From Oscillospiraceae bacterium (GTDB lineage Bacteria; Bacillota; Clostridia; Saccharofermentanales; Saccharofermentanaceae): 44,952 nucleotides of DNA. The stretch is from contig CACYMP010000019.1 of the NCBI GenBank assembly GCA_902775565.1, positions 1-44,952 on the forward strand, in the 5' to 3' direction. Positions 8,081 through 15,900 of this stretch are shown here, piece after piece. The translations under genes and the position numbers were made by a program. Positions within the stretch are counted from its first letter, which is position 1. Each line of letters opens with the position of its first letter. The notes under the pieces were generated by a model that had not been told where the DNA came from, did not search any database, and saw nothing but the letters and a program-made list of their open reading frames with translations.

Positions 8081-8728
8081 TCAATCGAGGCAGTCCCCTT
8101 GCGACGCCGTATTCAAATACACTGAACTTATGAAGTAATATTTTTCCTTAAGTTCTTCGGCGATCTTAAGGAGTTCCTGACACGTTAAGTCACGGTCGAA
8201 TTCGATCTGGAAATCACTTGTTGCCTTAATGTATCCAACGACCTTGGCACCGATCTCACTGCAGATCTCGTTCATCTTCTCCATGTCATCCGGAGTTCCC
8301 AGTTTGAAGCTGACAAGCAGCTGATTCTACACATACTGATAGCCGGTCTCCTTATCAGTGACAATGTCGTCCTTACCTGCCGGTTTGTAGTAGTTTTCTT
8401 TATCGAAATCGTCACCGGGAGCATCTTTGTCCTCGCGAATAAGGAAATGCTTTCTCTCAACACTGTTTGTGCATTTGAGCGAAACATAATAACTGCCTGC
8501 CGAAGGCCTGAATTCAACTCTGAAAGTGCATTCTTCATTGACTTTATATTCTGAAAATGCCGGTCCGGCCTTTTCCTTATTCAACGGCTCAAAAGACGTG
8601 GGCTTGCCGAAACACTTGGTGAGTTCCTTTTCAAGCCTGGAATAGTAATCCATCATTTCTTCTTTTGAAAAAGGTGACGGCTTCAATGAATTGTCAGTCT
8701 TTGAATTTGAGTTGACGCACTCCACCAT
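8081..8728 (-). pseudogene. Broken gene with in-frame amber stop (possible S8-protease prodomain remnant)
   Basis: One reading frame runs from 8728 to 8081 interrupted by a single TAG at 8327-8329. The first part is 133 codons with a Lys/Glu-rich start and FRVEFRPSAGSYYVSL. It continues in the same frame after the stop as NQLLVSFKLGTPDDMEKMNE..., then VVGYIKATSDFQIEF, ending ...YLNTASQGDCLD. The second part resembles the inhibitory prodomain found before subtilase (S8) catalytic domains in related Firmicutes (tentative); no catalytic domain follows. The 5' end is abnormal too: the first ATG is two bases from a 42-bp palindrome and lacks a ribosome binding site. The gene thus looks truncated at both ends and nonsense-mutated. 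Amber readthrough cannot be excluded. Confidence 0.65.
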
Positions 8729-8730
8729 AT

Positions 8731-8772
8731 CTATTCACAAAAAGTGTAGAATTCTACACTTTTTATGAATAG
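8731..8772. repeat. 42-bp near-perfect palindrome
   Basis: Two 21-bp arms meet at a GAATTC centre with no loop and only one mismatch. The left arm starts CTATTCAC and the right arm ends ATGAATAG; the core is AAAAAGTGTAGAA / TTCTACACTTTTT. It abuts the start of the broken gene. It could be an operator for a dimeric regulator, the end of a small mobile element, or a terminator-like cruciform. Confidence 0.85.
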
Positions 8773-8971
8773 GAAACAGTGTTTAGTTCCTTGCATGTGT
8801 CGAGTCTGCATTTCTGGCAAACCGCTGTAATGGAAAAGAGGTGATGCATTCAGAACTTACCACGAATTTACCACAATTTTCGTAAACTCAAGTGAATTTG
8901 GGTGAATTTTCGTAAAGATGTTTCAGAACGGCCACAACCCCAAAGACCTTTAAAATAAAGGCTTTTCAAGG

Positions 8972-9006
8972 CAAAACAAAAGGGTCTGCCAAACTTGGCA
9001 AACCCT
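8972..9006 (-). terminator. Terminator of the tRNA-Met/Ile2-tRNA-Tyr transcript
   Basis: On the minus strand, AGGGTTTGCCAA pairs with TTGGCAGACCCT (one mismatch) and is followed by TTTTGTTTT, directly after the CCA end of tRNA-Tyr. The hairpin is duplicated at 2289-2316. The 200 bases to its right on the plus strand (8773-8971) hold no gene; they contain AATTTTCGTAAA twice, 30 bp apart (8875-8886, 8905-8916). Confidence 0.8.
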
Positions 9007-9009
9007 ATG

Positions 9010-9094
9010 TGGTGGGAAGAGGTGGATTCGAACCACCGAAGTCAGTGACGACAGATTTACAGTCTGTTCCCTTTGGCCGCTCGGGAATCTTCCC
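9010..9094 (-). tRNA. tRNA-Tyr (GUA anticodon)
   Basis: 85 nt with CCA encoded. The acceptor stem GGGAAGA pairs with TCTTCCC, the anticodon loop reads CTGTAAA around anticodon GTA, and the long variable arm is typical of bacterial tRNA-Tyr. The T arm reads GGTTCGAATCC. It is the second gene of a two-tRNA transcript. Confidence 0.95.
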
Positions 9095-9117
9095 ATGTAT
9101 TAAGTTGTTTGTGTAGT

Positions 9118-9194
9118 TGGTGGGCCTTCGGGGACTCGAACCCAGGACCCGCCGGTTATGAGCCGGATGCTCTGACCAACTGAGCTAAAGGCCC
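9118..9194 (-). tRNA. tRNA with CAU anticodon (elongator Met, possibly Ile2)
   Basis: 77 nt with encoded CCA. GGGCCTT pairs with AAGGCCC, the anticodon loop is CTCATAA, and the T loop is TTCGAGT. The normal first base pair rules out the initiator. Elongator Met is the likelier identity; a tRNA whose C34 is modified to lysidine to read AUA (Ile2) cannot be excluded from sequence alone. Confidence 0.9.
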
Positions 9195-9231
9195 ACGTTT
9201 ACACAAGCGGTGCGTTTTTAAGCGCTTGAAT

Positions 9232-9260
9232 AGTATATAAATATTGACCCCGTTAGTCAA
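9232..9260 (-). promoter_or_regulatory. Promoter of the two-tRNA transcript
   Basis: -35 TTGACT (9255-9260), 17-bp spacer and -10 TATACT (9232-9237), about 30 bases before the first tRNA. The -35 box is part of the hairpin that follows asd. Confidence 0.8.
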
Positions 9261-9290
9261 GCACATTTTTATGCTCGGCTAACGGGGCCT
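9250..9290 (-). terminator. Hairpin after asd, overlapping the tRNA promoter
   Basis: CCCCGTTAG and CTAACGGGG form a 9-bp stem, extendable through GAGCA/TGCTT, right after the asd stop. No T run follows on the minus strand, so it may be a weak terminator or an RNA-stabilising 3' structure. Its right arm contains the -35 hexamer of the tRNA promoter. Confidence 0.5.
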
Positions 9291-9297
9291 AAAAGCC

Positions 9298-10383
9298 TTA
9301 TTTTGCAGTAATATAACCCTTCTTCGTCAACAATTCGGCCGTGAGCATACCGCCGCCTGCAGCACCTCTGAGCGTGTTGTGTGAGAGGCAGCAGAACTTA
9401 TAGTCGAAGATGATGTCATCTCTGAGTCTTGCTACAGATACACCCATGCCGTTCTCGAACATTGCATCGAGCTTAGGCTGAGGACGGTTGTCTTCTGCAA
9501 TGTACTGCAGGAAATGCTTAGGTGCAGAAGGCAGACCGAGCTTAACTGCTTCGCTCTCGTAGTTGTTCCAAACGTCGATCATCTCTTCCTTGGAAGGCTT
9601 GTTCTCGAATGATACGGAAACAGCAGCAGTATGTCCTTCCTGAACAGCTACACGGTAGCACTGTGCAGAGATAAGGGGCTTTTGTGCGATCTCGATGTGA
9701 TCGCCTGCGAACTTACCCCAAACCTTGAGAGGCTCTTTCTCAGACTTCTCCTCTTCACCGCCGATGAACGGAATTACGTTTCCGACCATCTCAGGCCAGA
9801 TATCAAATGTCTTGCCCGCGCCGGAAATAGCCTGATATGTGCAGACGTTGATGGCCTTGATGCCGTTCTTAAGGAAAGGCGTGAGAGCGGGAACATAGCT
9901 CTGGATGGAGCAGTTAGGCTTAACTGCGATAAAACCTCTTGTTGTTCCGAGTCTCTTTCTCTGTGCATCAATGAGGGCAGCGTGATCGCTGTTGATCTCA
10001 GGGATGATCATAGGAACATCTTCTGTCCAGCGGTTTGCGGAGTTGTTGGAAACAACAGGAGTCTCAAGCTTTGCAACCTTCTCTTCGAGGGCCTTGATCT
10101 CATCCTTCTTCATATTTACCGCGCAGAAAGTGAAATCGATCTGCTTGCAGTATTCTTCTATATCTTCCGTGCTGTACACGACCATCTTCTTAACATATTC
10201 AGGCATCGGCAGATCGATCTTCCAACGGCCTGCAACAGCTTCCTCGTATGTCTTGCCTGCAGAACTCGGGGATGCGCAGAGAGCTACGCACTCAAACCAA
10301 GGGTGATTCTCAAGCAATGTGATAAAGCGCTGTCCTACATAACCCGTAGCACCGATAACGCCGACTCTTAACTTCTTTTCCAT
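9298..10383 (-). CDS. asd: Aspartate-semialdehyde dehydrogenase
   Basis: Makes L-aspartate 4-semialdehyde from aspartyl phosphate with NADPH, the branch step to lysine/diaminopimelate, threonine and methionine. The 361-residue length and motifs fit the second (archaeal/fungal-like) Asd subfamily. The nucleotide-binding GATGYVG lies at 11-17, the active-site cysteine is C158 in KPNCSIQ, and the catalytic histidine is H251 in EGHTAAVSVSFE. The ATG at 10383 is the natural start for this family (MEKKLRVGVIGATGYVG). Cytoplasmic enzyme, apparently a single-gene unit with its own promoter and no riboswitch. Confidence 0.95.
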   Translation of the reverse strand: MEKKLRVGVIGATGYVGQRFITLLENHPWFECVALCASPSSAGKTYEEAVAGRWKIDLPMPEYVKKMVVYSTEDIEEYCKQIDFTFCAVNMKKDEIKALEEKVAKLETPVVSNNSANRWTEDVPMIIPEINSDHAALIDAQRKRLGTTRGFIAVKPNCSIQSYVPALTPFLKNGIKAINVCTYQAISGAGKTFDIWPEMVGNVIPFIGGEEEKSEKEPLKVWGKFAGDHIEIAQKPLISAQCYRVAVQEGHTAAVSVSFENKPSKEEMIDVWNNYESEAVKLGLPSAPKHFLQYIAEDNRPQPKLDAMFENGMGVSVARLRDDIIFDYKFCCLSHNTLRGAAGGGMLTAELLTKKGYITAK

Positions 10384-10423
10384 ACTCTTTCCACTACTTT
10401 CATTCTGTATTTTGTCCGTGTAT

Positions 10424-10448
10424 CACGTACAATTGTTTTTGGTACGTG
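10424..10448 (-). promoter_or_regulatory. Inverted repeat at the asd transcription start
   Basis: CACGTAC (10424-10430) and GTACGTG (10442-10448) are perfect inverted 7-mers, 11 bases apart, just downstream of the asd -10 box. They could be a repressor site or a small 5' hairpin in the mRNA. Confidence 0.45.
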
Positions 10449-10452
10449 CACA

Positions 10453-10481
10453 ATATTATCACAATGACTTTTTCATAACAA
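10453..10481 (-). promoter_or_regulatory. Promoter of asd
   Basis: -35 TTGTTA (10476-10481), 17-bp spacer, -10 TAATAT (10453-10458). Confidence 0.65.
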
Positions 10482-10558
10482 GTACACCCACAACAAAAAA
10501 CGTTAATTTCGCTGTGCTAAAATATAGCAAGATAAACAACCGGGGAGAAATATAAGCC

Positions 10559-11542
10559 GTGCAGACCTTTCCCGTACTCGATCAGTACTGCAATTATATG
10601 CTTGCCGCACTCGGCAGATCCGAGCTCACCGTCAAGGAATATACGTACGATATAATCTGCTTTTGCAGGTTCTACAAGCAGGACAGGAATATGGTCCCTT
10701 CAGATATGGTCTTCGAGGAAATAGATGTCTCCGACGTTGATGTCCGTTTGCTTAATAAGGTAACGACTGACGACCTGTTAGCCTTCATAATATGGCTTTC
10801 GAGGACAAGGAAGCAGTCCAACGCCTCCAGGGCAAGACATGTGGCTTCATTAAAAAGCTTCTTTAAATATCTTCATTCTAAAAAGAGACTCATAGACAAC
10901 AATCCCGCCTACGATCTTGAGACTCCGAAGATCGGCAAGCGCAATCCAAAATACCTTACGCTCGAGCAGAGCCAGAAGCTCTTAACTACTGCCTACACTT
11001 CCCCGAAGGAATCGAATGTCCGCGATTACTGCATGCTCACGCTCTTCTTGAACTGCGGCATGCGTCTTTCCGAGCTGCGTGGGATCAACACAAATGATAT
11101 AAGAGGCACCACTCTCACCGTCATAGGTAAAGGCAATAAGGAAAGAACAATCTATCTTAATGACTCCTGCCTTGCAGCTATGGACGACTGGCTGGCAGAG
11201 CGCGAATCTATTAAGATCAAGCCCGAAGCCGGGAAAGCCCTTTTTGTCTCAAAGCGCGGCACCAGAATATCCGATGACATGATCCAGATAGTCATCAAGA
11301 GGCTTCTTGAAGAAGCCGGGATAGATACGCGCGTATATTCGGTACATAAGCTCAGGCATACCGCTGCAACGCTGATGTACAAATACGGCCATGTCGACAT
11401 AAGAAATCTTCAGATGATCCTCGGACACCAAAGCGTATCCACCACACAGATATATACCCATGTAGATGAAGAAGCTCTCCAGAGAGCCGTTGACAGCAAT
11501 CCTCTGGCGAGCTTCGATCCCGAGAAAAATTCAGGAAAATGA
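10559..11542 (+). CDS. Tyrosine recombinase, XerC/XerD type
   Basis: The 327-residue product has an N-terminal SAM-like core-binding domain (about 5-110) and a C-terminal catalytic domain. The active-site set is complete: R169 (CGMRLSEL), K191 (GKGNKERT), H263 and R266 (HKLRHTAA), H290 (LGHQSVS) and nucleophile Y299 (TTQIYTHV). Start is GTG 10559 after CGGGGAG at about 10541-10547. Size and sequence fit housekeeping Xer proteins that resolve chromosome dimers at dif. A recombinase of a lost element cannot be excluded, since it lies near tRNA genes and the tRNA-tip repeat. It converges on the next gene with only five bases between the stops. Confidence 0.88.
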   Translation: MQTFPVLDQYCNYMLAALGRSELTVKEYTYDIICFCRFYKQDRNMVPSDMVFEEIDVSDVDVRLLNKVTTDDLLAFIIWLSRTRKQSNASRARHVASLKSFFKYLHSKKRLIDNNPAYDLETPKIGKRNPKYLTLEQSQKLLTTAYTSPKESNVRDYCMLTLFLNCGMRLSELRGINTNDIRGTTLTVIGKGNKERTIYLNDSCLAAMDDWLAERESIKIKPEAGKALFVSKRGTRISDDMIQIVIKRLLEEAGIDTRVYSVHKLRHTAATLMYKYGHVDIRNLQMILGHQSVSTTQIYTHVDEEALQRAVDSNPLASFDPEKNSGK

Positions 11543-11547
11543 TCTTA

Positions 11548-12312
11548 TCAGCCGCTGGTTGCGGAGATCGCAGCTTCTGAGGTCGGATTGATCACAGGAG
11601 CGAGTTCCGTAGTGGTCGTAGTCGGCGGAGGTGTTGTCTCCGTTGCGGAAGCATTGGGATCATACTGCTGGCTTCCCCCTGCCCCGTTGGTCGCAGGAAG
11701 TCTAAGCTTGATCGGATAGAACTGGATCGCCGCGATATACTGCTGCTGAACCGACGACTTCTCATAGATGTTACGCTCCCTGATCAGAGGTGAATTTCTG
11801 TAAGGAAGCGTTACGGCAACATAAGCTACAAACCAGACGATACCTGCAAGGATAAGGACTTCGAAAACGAGCAGCGGTGTAACCTGGAAGAAGCTGCTGA
11901 CCTTGTTGAGCTGCTTGGTCCTCTTGGTCCTCTTCACATCCGTAGAGATGAACTCAGCCATCTTATAGCTCGTCGAGTCGATCTTTGTAAGGATCTTTTC
12001 GATCATGGAATTGCGGGTATATTCGTCAAGTTTTCTCTCCTGGAAAGTCAGGTCAGTAGGAAGCGGATACTCCGCAACTATTGCCTTAGCATTCTCAAGA
12101 AGGAGATCGCCGAAATCGTAGATGACACGTTCACCGGGTACGGATCCGCGCTTCGCGTAGATATCGAGATAAGATTTGACTATTGCCCTCTCGCATCTGG
12201 TGGGTTCTTTAGTAATGCTGAAAACAGACGGATAGACCATCTCTACCGTTGCTTCATAGAATTCCTTGAGATTCTCTCGTGACAGTTTTTCATACCAAAT
12301 ATCTTCTGCCAT
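11548..12312 (-). CDS. Single-pass membrane protein, partner of the sensor/MFS fusion
   Basis: 254 residues. The N-terminal 130 residues are helical and charged; WYEKLSRENLKEFYEATVEM and the following VYPSVFSITKEPTRCERAIV faintly resemble region 2 of ECF sigma factors (LAED-like helix pair), but no DNA-binding region 4 follows. One membrane segment is at about 149-169 (PLLVFEVLILAGIVWFVAYV). The outer part ends in a Thr/Pro-rich tail (TETTPPPTTTTTEL). The gene starts two bases after the stop of the 1030-residue gene, so the two are co-transcribed and probably work together. No function can be assigned; a sigma-like intracellular adaptor controlled through its membrane anchor is speculation. 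Confidence 0.75.
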   Translation of the reverse strand: MAEDIWYEKLSRENLKEFYEATVEMVYPSVFSITKEPTRCERAIVKSYLDIYAKRGSVPGERVIYDFGDLLLENAKAIVAEYPLPTDLTFQERKLDEYTRNSMIEKILTKIDSTSYKMAEFISTDVKRTKRTKQLNKVSSFFQVTPLLVFEVLILAGIVWFVAYVAVTLPYRNSPLIRERNIYEKSSVQQQYIAAIQFYPIKLRLPATNGAGGSQQYDPNASATETTPPPTTTTTELAPVINPTSEAAISATSG

Positions 12313-12314
12313 GA

Positions 12315-15300
12315 TCAGACACCTCCATTCTCCGGATCGTTATCGTTAAGGAAAGCCATCGGGTCCGCAGGCTGCTGGGGATACGGATACGGTTCCTGAC
12401 CGTACATATCGGGGCCCGGTACAGGCTGCTGATACTGCGGCTGTGGCTGAGCATACTGCTGCGGTACAGGCGGCTGCTGGTACGGCTGCTGCTGCACGGG
12501 AGCCTGCTGATACGGCTGTTGATAGTACTGGTTGTCATAAGGTGCCTGCGGTTCTGGCTGATAAGGAGCCTGAGGTGCGGGCTGATACTGCGGCTGTTCA
12601 TACGGTTGCGGAGCAGGTGCCTGCACGGGTGGCTGCTGATACTGCGGCTGTGGCTGGGCATACTGCTGAGGCTGGACAGGGGCCTGAGGCGCGGGCTGAT
12701 ACTGCGGCTGCTGTACAGGCTGCTGTACAGGCTGTGCAGCTCCGCCGAAAGGAGCCTGGGTATTATATCCCGTTCCCTGCACCGGTGCGGGAGCCGGAGC
12801 GGGCTGTCCGTAAGGGCTTGCCGGCGGATTATTCCTCGGCTGCCTTCTTCTGGGCTCAGGCTTGAGCGAAGGGTCGCTCTCGTCGATCGTTGATGAATAA
12901 GCGGATGCCGGATAGATGAATGAGATCAAAGCGACAAGCACCGTCATAATGAGCATTACGATCCTGACATTATCGACCATGAACGCGGTCATCGAAATAG
13001 GAACAACAACACCTATACCGAGATAGAAAGCAAACTCGGCGCACTTGCGCAGATTAGTTCTTATCCTGCCGCTGCATATGAGATAAAGAGCGTAGATGTA
13101 ATAGAAATCATGTATACCGAGGCTGATACCGAGCAGCGCGGATGTGACTACGAGAGTCTTTGCCGAAGGAAGCAGCGCGAATACGAGGAATCCCAGGACA
13201 GTCGAAGCTGCCTGGATAAGCACTCTGATCTTTGAGGTAAGGATATGCTCATAACGTGTCTTCACAAAGCTGCAGACCGCGCATGCGGAGAAGGCGCAGA
13301 CAAGGAAGAAGAACGATGATGTTGCCAGCGAAATGCCTACGTTGCCGAGGAAATTAGGAACGAAAACGAGCATAAACGAAAGCGAGACACCGAGCATGAG
13401 GAATGAGGAATTAAGGAACTTCCCTGCCATCGAGTCAGAAAGGACATGGAGCCAGCTGCCTACCGTAAGCGGAGCTTCTTTTACGATCGAATTGTTCTGC
13501 ATGAAATAGATCATGCCCACAGCGGTAAGTATCAGGGCTGCGCCGCTGATGACCGCGACAATAAGAAGTCCGAATCTTTCATAGCAGATACCCGTGATAA
13601 CCGTTCCTACGGATACGCCGAGGAAATAAGACGTGCTCTGAACATTATGGATGATCCTGTCGCTGTAGTCCTTATAACCGAGCTTGCCGGCATTGATCCT
13701 GTAGTCTCTTAAGAAATCAAGCGGCATTCCGAAGCAAAAACCTACCGGAAGCGCGATCACGGCGGTAACGTAAGGAATATTGATAATTCCCGCGACCAAT
13801 GCAAGGAAATAACCGAAACCGGTTACGAAGATCAATGCAACACGGCTCGTGAGCTTTGATTTGAGTTCACGCCTGATGGATGAGAATCCGAAGAATCCTA
13901 CGATAAACAGGAGCAGAGCGCCTGCTATGAGTCCCTGAACCGCAAGCATCGGGAGATCCGACAGCGAGTCCTTGAAATAATCCGCAAAGGACACAGGGAG
14001 CATGACCGAGCCGAACGCTGCAAAGAATGAAAGGAATCTGTTGGCGTTCTCACCGTACATGACAAGAACAGGCGTATTACCGGAAATTCCCTGTGACATC
14101 GTCGAAATGATGAGGTTAAGCTCAAATATCGCGATACCCATTGAAATAGCGATCGAGATTATGGTGAATATCCATGAAAGGCTCATTCCGTTAACAGTAC
14201 CGGCAAAGTCTGACCTGGGCATCGTGATCTCGAGTATGCCGGAAACCGTATTCTCGGAAGATATGATAGGAGCTATGGCACATACATATTGAGTTCCGGC
14301 TTCGGTCCTCGAGGTAAAAGCCGTCTCCTGAAGCTGGAAGCAGCTGATATACTGGTCGCCTACTCCGGTCAGATAGTACTGTTCATTGGAAGTTGAAGGA
14401 GCTGTTGAAGAATAGAGCCTTAGGAAAGAATCTCCCGCCATCGTATATACAGAAACCATGTAAGGCTTGTCTTCCGCATAAGAATATATCGGAAGCATGT
14501 AAGACATATTCTCCGAGACCTGTGTATAGCTCAAAGCCGCAGCGGAGGTCAAAGCGCACTTCTGCATAGCATCGGCACGCTCACTCTCAAGAGCAGTTAC
14601 ATATACAGAACTCAGCTGTCTGGACATTACGAAGAGAACAACGAGAATGATCGCGAAACAGTATCCAATCGCAGAAGAGATGATCCTCTTGTCACGAGCC
14701 CTTACAGACTCGGATACCTGTGCTCCCGAATTGCCCTGCTTGCGGCGCAGGAGCTTGATAAGGATCTCCTGAAGTATAAAAGTTACTACACCGAAAACGA
14801 CAGCAATGATCACAGCGGTAAGGATCCTTCCTTCAAGCTGGTTTCCGAGTTCATATAATCCGTCAAAGGTGCATTTGTATTCAAATACGCCGACACACAT
14901 TCCGGTGCTGTTCGTAATAGGAAGGATCACGCTCTCGTAATTCTGTCCTTTAACGATGGTCGGTTCATTTGTACCGTTAAGCCATGTGGAGATATCCCTG
15001 TTTGCGACAGCAAATTCGGAAGTGTTTGCTACGCCTTCACTTACGAGCAGTGAGAGCGAACCGTTACTGTGAGCGAAAAGTCCGTAACCTTCAGCAGAAA
15101 GATTCTCGTTGGTGGTATCAGCCATCATAAGGCTCAAGAGCGAACCGTATTTGAGCGGTGAATTCACGGTGTTCGAAGTGAAATCATCACCGTCGATACA
15201 GATCTTTGCAACATCACATACCTGTCTGACCTTCCTGTCAGAGATGCCCTTGAACTCACCTTCGAATTGAAGTCTCATGTGGTGAACCGCGAAAGAAACG

Positions 15301-15407
15301 GCCGCGATAGAGACAATAAAAGACACTATTGTAAGAATAACGATGCGCACGAGACGGTCAACAACATTGCCCTTCTCCTGATTGCGATCATTCTTTAGAT
15401 TTGCCAT
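12315..15407 (-). CDS. Large membrane protein: two extracellular sensor-like domains, MFS-like core, Pro/Gln tail
   Basis: 1030 residues. Membrane segment 1 is at about 20-42 and is followed by an extracellular domain of 150 residues. Segments 2 and 3 are at about 194-219 and 241-261. A second extracellular domain (about 262-415) follows. Both outer domains resemble Cache-type ligand sensors in size and placement (inference). About a dozen hydrophobic helices from 415 to 850 look like a major-facilitator-type transporter. The last 160 residues are a cytoplasmic tail made of Pro, Gln, Tyr and Ala (PQ, YQP and PAPQAP repeats). No kinase, HAMP or methyl-accepting domain is seen. It is the first gene of a two-gene operon. 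A transporter-based sensor is the best guess. Confidence 0.8.
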   Translation of the reverse strand: MANLKNDRNQEKGNVVDRLVRIVILTIVSFIVSIAAVSFAVHHMRLQFEGEFKGISDRKVRQVCDVAKICIDGDDFTSNTVNSPLKYGSLLSLMMADTTNENLSAEGYGLFAHSNGSLSLLVSEGVANTSEFAVANRDISTWLNGTNEPTIVKGQNYESVILPITNSTGMCVGVFEYKCTFDGLYELGNQLEGRILTAVIIAVVFGVVTFILQEILIKLLRRKQGNSGAQVSESVRARDKRIISSAIGYCFAIILVVLFVMSRQLSSVYVTALESERADAMQKCALTSAAALSYTQVSENMSYMLPIYSYAEDKPYMVSVYTMAGDSFLRLYSSTAPSTSNEQYYLTGVGDQYISCFQLQETAFTSRTEAGTQYVCAIAPIISSENTVSGILEITMPRSDFAGTVNGMSLSWIFTIISIAISMGIAIFELNLIISTMSQGISGNTPVLVMYGENANRFLSFFAAFGSVMLPVSFADYFKDSLSDLPMLAVQGLIAGALLLFIVGFFGFSSIRRELKSKLTSRVALIFVTGFGYFLALVAGIINIPYVTAVIALPVGFCFGMPLDFLRDYRINAGKLGYKDYSDRIIHNVQSTSYFLGVSVGTVITGICYERFGLLIVAVISGAALILTAVGMIYFMQNNSIVKEAPLTVGSWLHVLSDSMAGKFLNSSFLMLGVSLSFMLVFVPNFLGNVGISLATSSFFFLVCAFSACAVCSFVKTRYEHILTSKIRVLIQAASTVLGFLVFALLPSAKTLVVTSALLGISLGIHDFYYIYALYLICSGRIRTNLRKCAEFAFYLGIGVVVPISMTAFMVDNVRIVMLIMTVLVALISFIYPASAYSSTIDESDPSLKPEPRRRQPRNNPPASPYGQPAPAPAPVQGTGYNTQAPFGGAAQPVQQPVQQPQYQPAPQAPVQPQQYAQPQPQYQQPPVQAPAPQPYEQPQYQPAPQAPYQPEPQAPYDNQYYQQPYQQAPVQQQPYQQPPVPQQYAQPQPQYQQPVPGPDMYGQEPYPYPQQPADPMAFLNDNDPENGGV

Positions 15408-15483
15408 AAAGTCCTCTCCTCTAAAAGCAGTCAGAAAAACTCAATTTAATATTATACTCTATTTACTTCAAAAAAGAAAAATA

Positions 15484-15515
15484 TAAAAGGCAACCGCATA
15501 TGCGCGATTGCCTCA
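15484..15515 (-). terminator. Terminator after tRNA-fMet
   Basis: Minus strand GAGGCAAtCGC ... GCGgTTGCC stem followed by TTTTATATTTTT, four bases after the CCA end. Confidence 0.8.
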
Positions 15516-15518
15516 AAC

Positions 15519-15595
15519 TGGTTGCGGAGGTGGGACTCGAACCACACGACCTCCGGGTTATGAGCCCGACAAGCTACCAACTGCTCTACTCCGCG
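15519..15595 (-). tRNA. Initiator tRNA-fMet (CAU anticodon)
   Basis: 77 nt with encoded CCA. Two initiator hallmarks are visible: the first acceptor position is an unpaired C opposite A (CGCGGAG / CTCCGCA), and the anticodon stem ends in three G:C pairs (GGGCTCATAACCC). It is the second gene of a tRNA-Leu-tRNA-fMet transcript. Confidence 0.95.
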
Positions 15596-15625
15596 ATATC
15601 AAATTGTGCGCATCTTCCGGAATAA

Positions 15626-15712
15626 TGGTGCTCGTGACCGGACTTGAACCGGTACGGATTTTACTCCGACGGATTTTAAGTCCGTTGCGTCTGCCAATTC
15701 CGCCACACGAGC
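15626..15712 (-). tRNA. tRNA-Leu (UAA anticodon)
   Basis: 87 nt with encoded CCA. GCTCGTG pairs with CACGAGC, the anticodon loop is CTTAAAA, and the long variable arm is typical of class II tRNA-Leu. First gene of the transcript. Confidence 0.95.
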
Positions 15713-15732
15713 CTATCCGTAAATGCCTCACG

Positions 15733-15761
15733 ATACTAACACGCAACTTAAACAATGTCAA
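15733..15761 (-). promoter_or_regulatory. Promoter of tRNA-Leu/tRNA-fMet
   Basis: -35 TTGACA (15756-15761), 17-bp spacer, -10 TAGTAT (15733-15738), 20 bases before tRNA-Leu. Confidence 0.85.
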
Positions 15762-15837
15762 GGAAAACTCGGACAAGCTGTCCTGTCACTTTTCGAAAAT
15801 GTAATTTAATCTTAATCATACAGTATCGCCATTATTA

Positions 15838-15865
15838 TTGAGCGAAATCTAATTATTGATAAAAT
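15838..15865 (+). promoter_or_regulatory. Probable promoter of the repeat-rich membrane protein gene
   Basis: -35 TTGAGC (15838-15843), 16-bp spacer, -10 TAAAAT (15860-15865). The ATG at 15901 has GAGG about 8 bases upstream. Confidence 0.5.
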
Positions 15866-15900
15866 AAGTCTATATTTAAAAAATCTGTGAGGACAAAACT

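Noticed and set aside
10384..10558. Lysine riboswitch upstream of asd
   Set aside because: The leader is too short and lacks the expected multi-stem core; only one simple inverted repeat is seen.
10559..11542. Integrase of an integrated element
   Set aside because: Length and motifs fit a housekeeping Xer recombinase, and it lies outside the tRNA-tip repeats; kept only as an alternative.
12443..12893. Plus-strand reading frames of 120-140 codons
   Set aside because: They mirror the Pro/Gln repeat tail of the minus-strand gene; composition is an artefact of the repeats.
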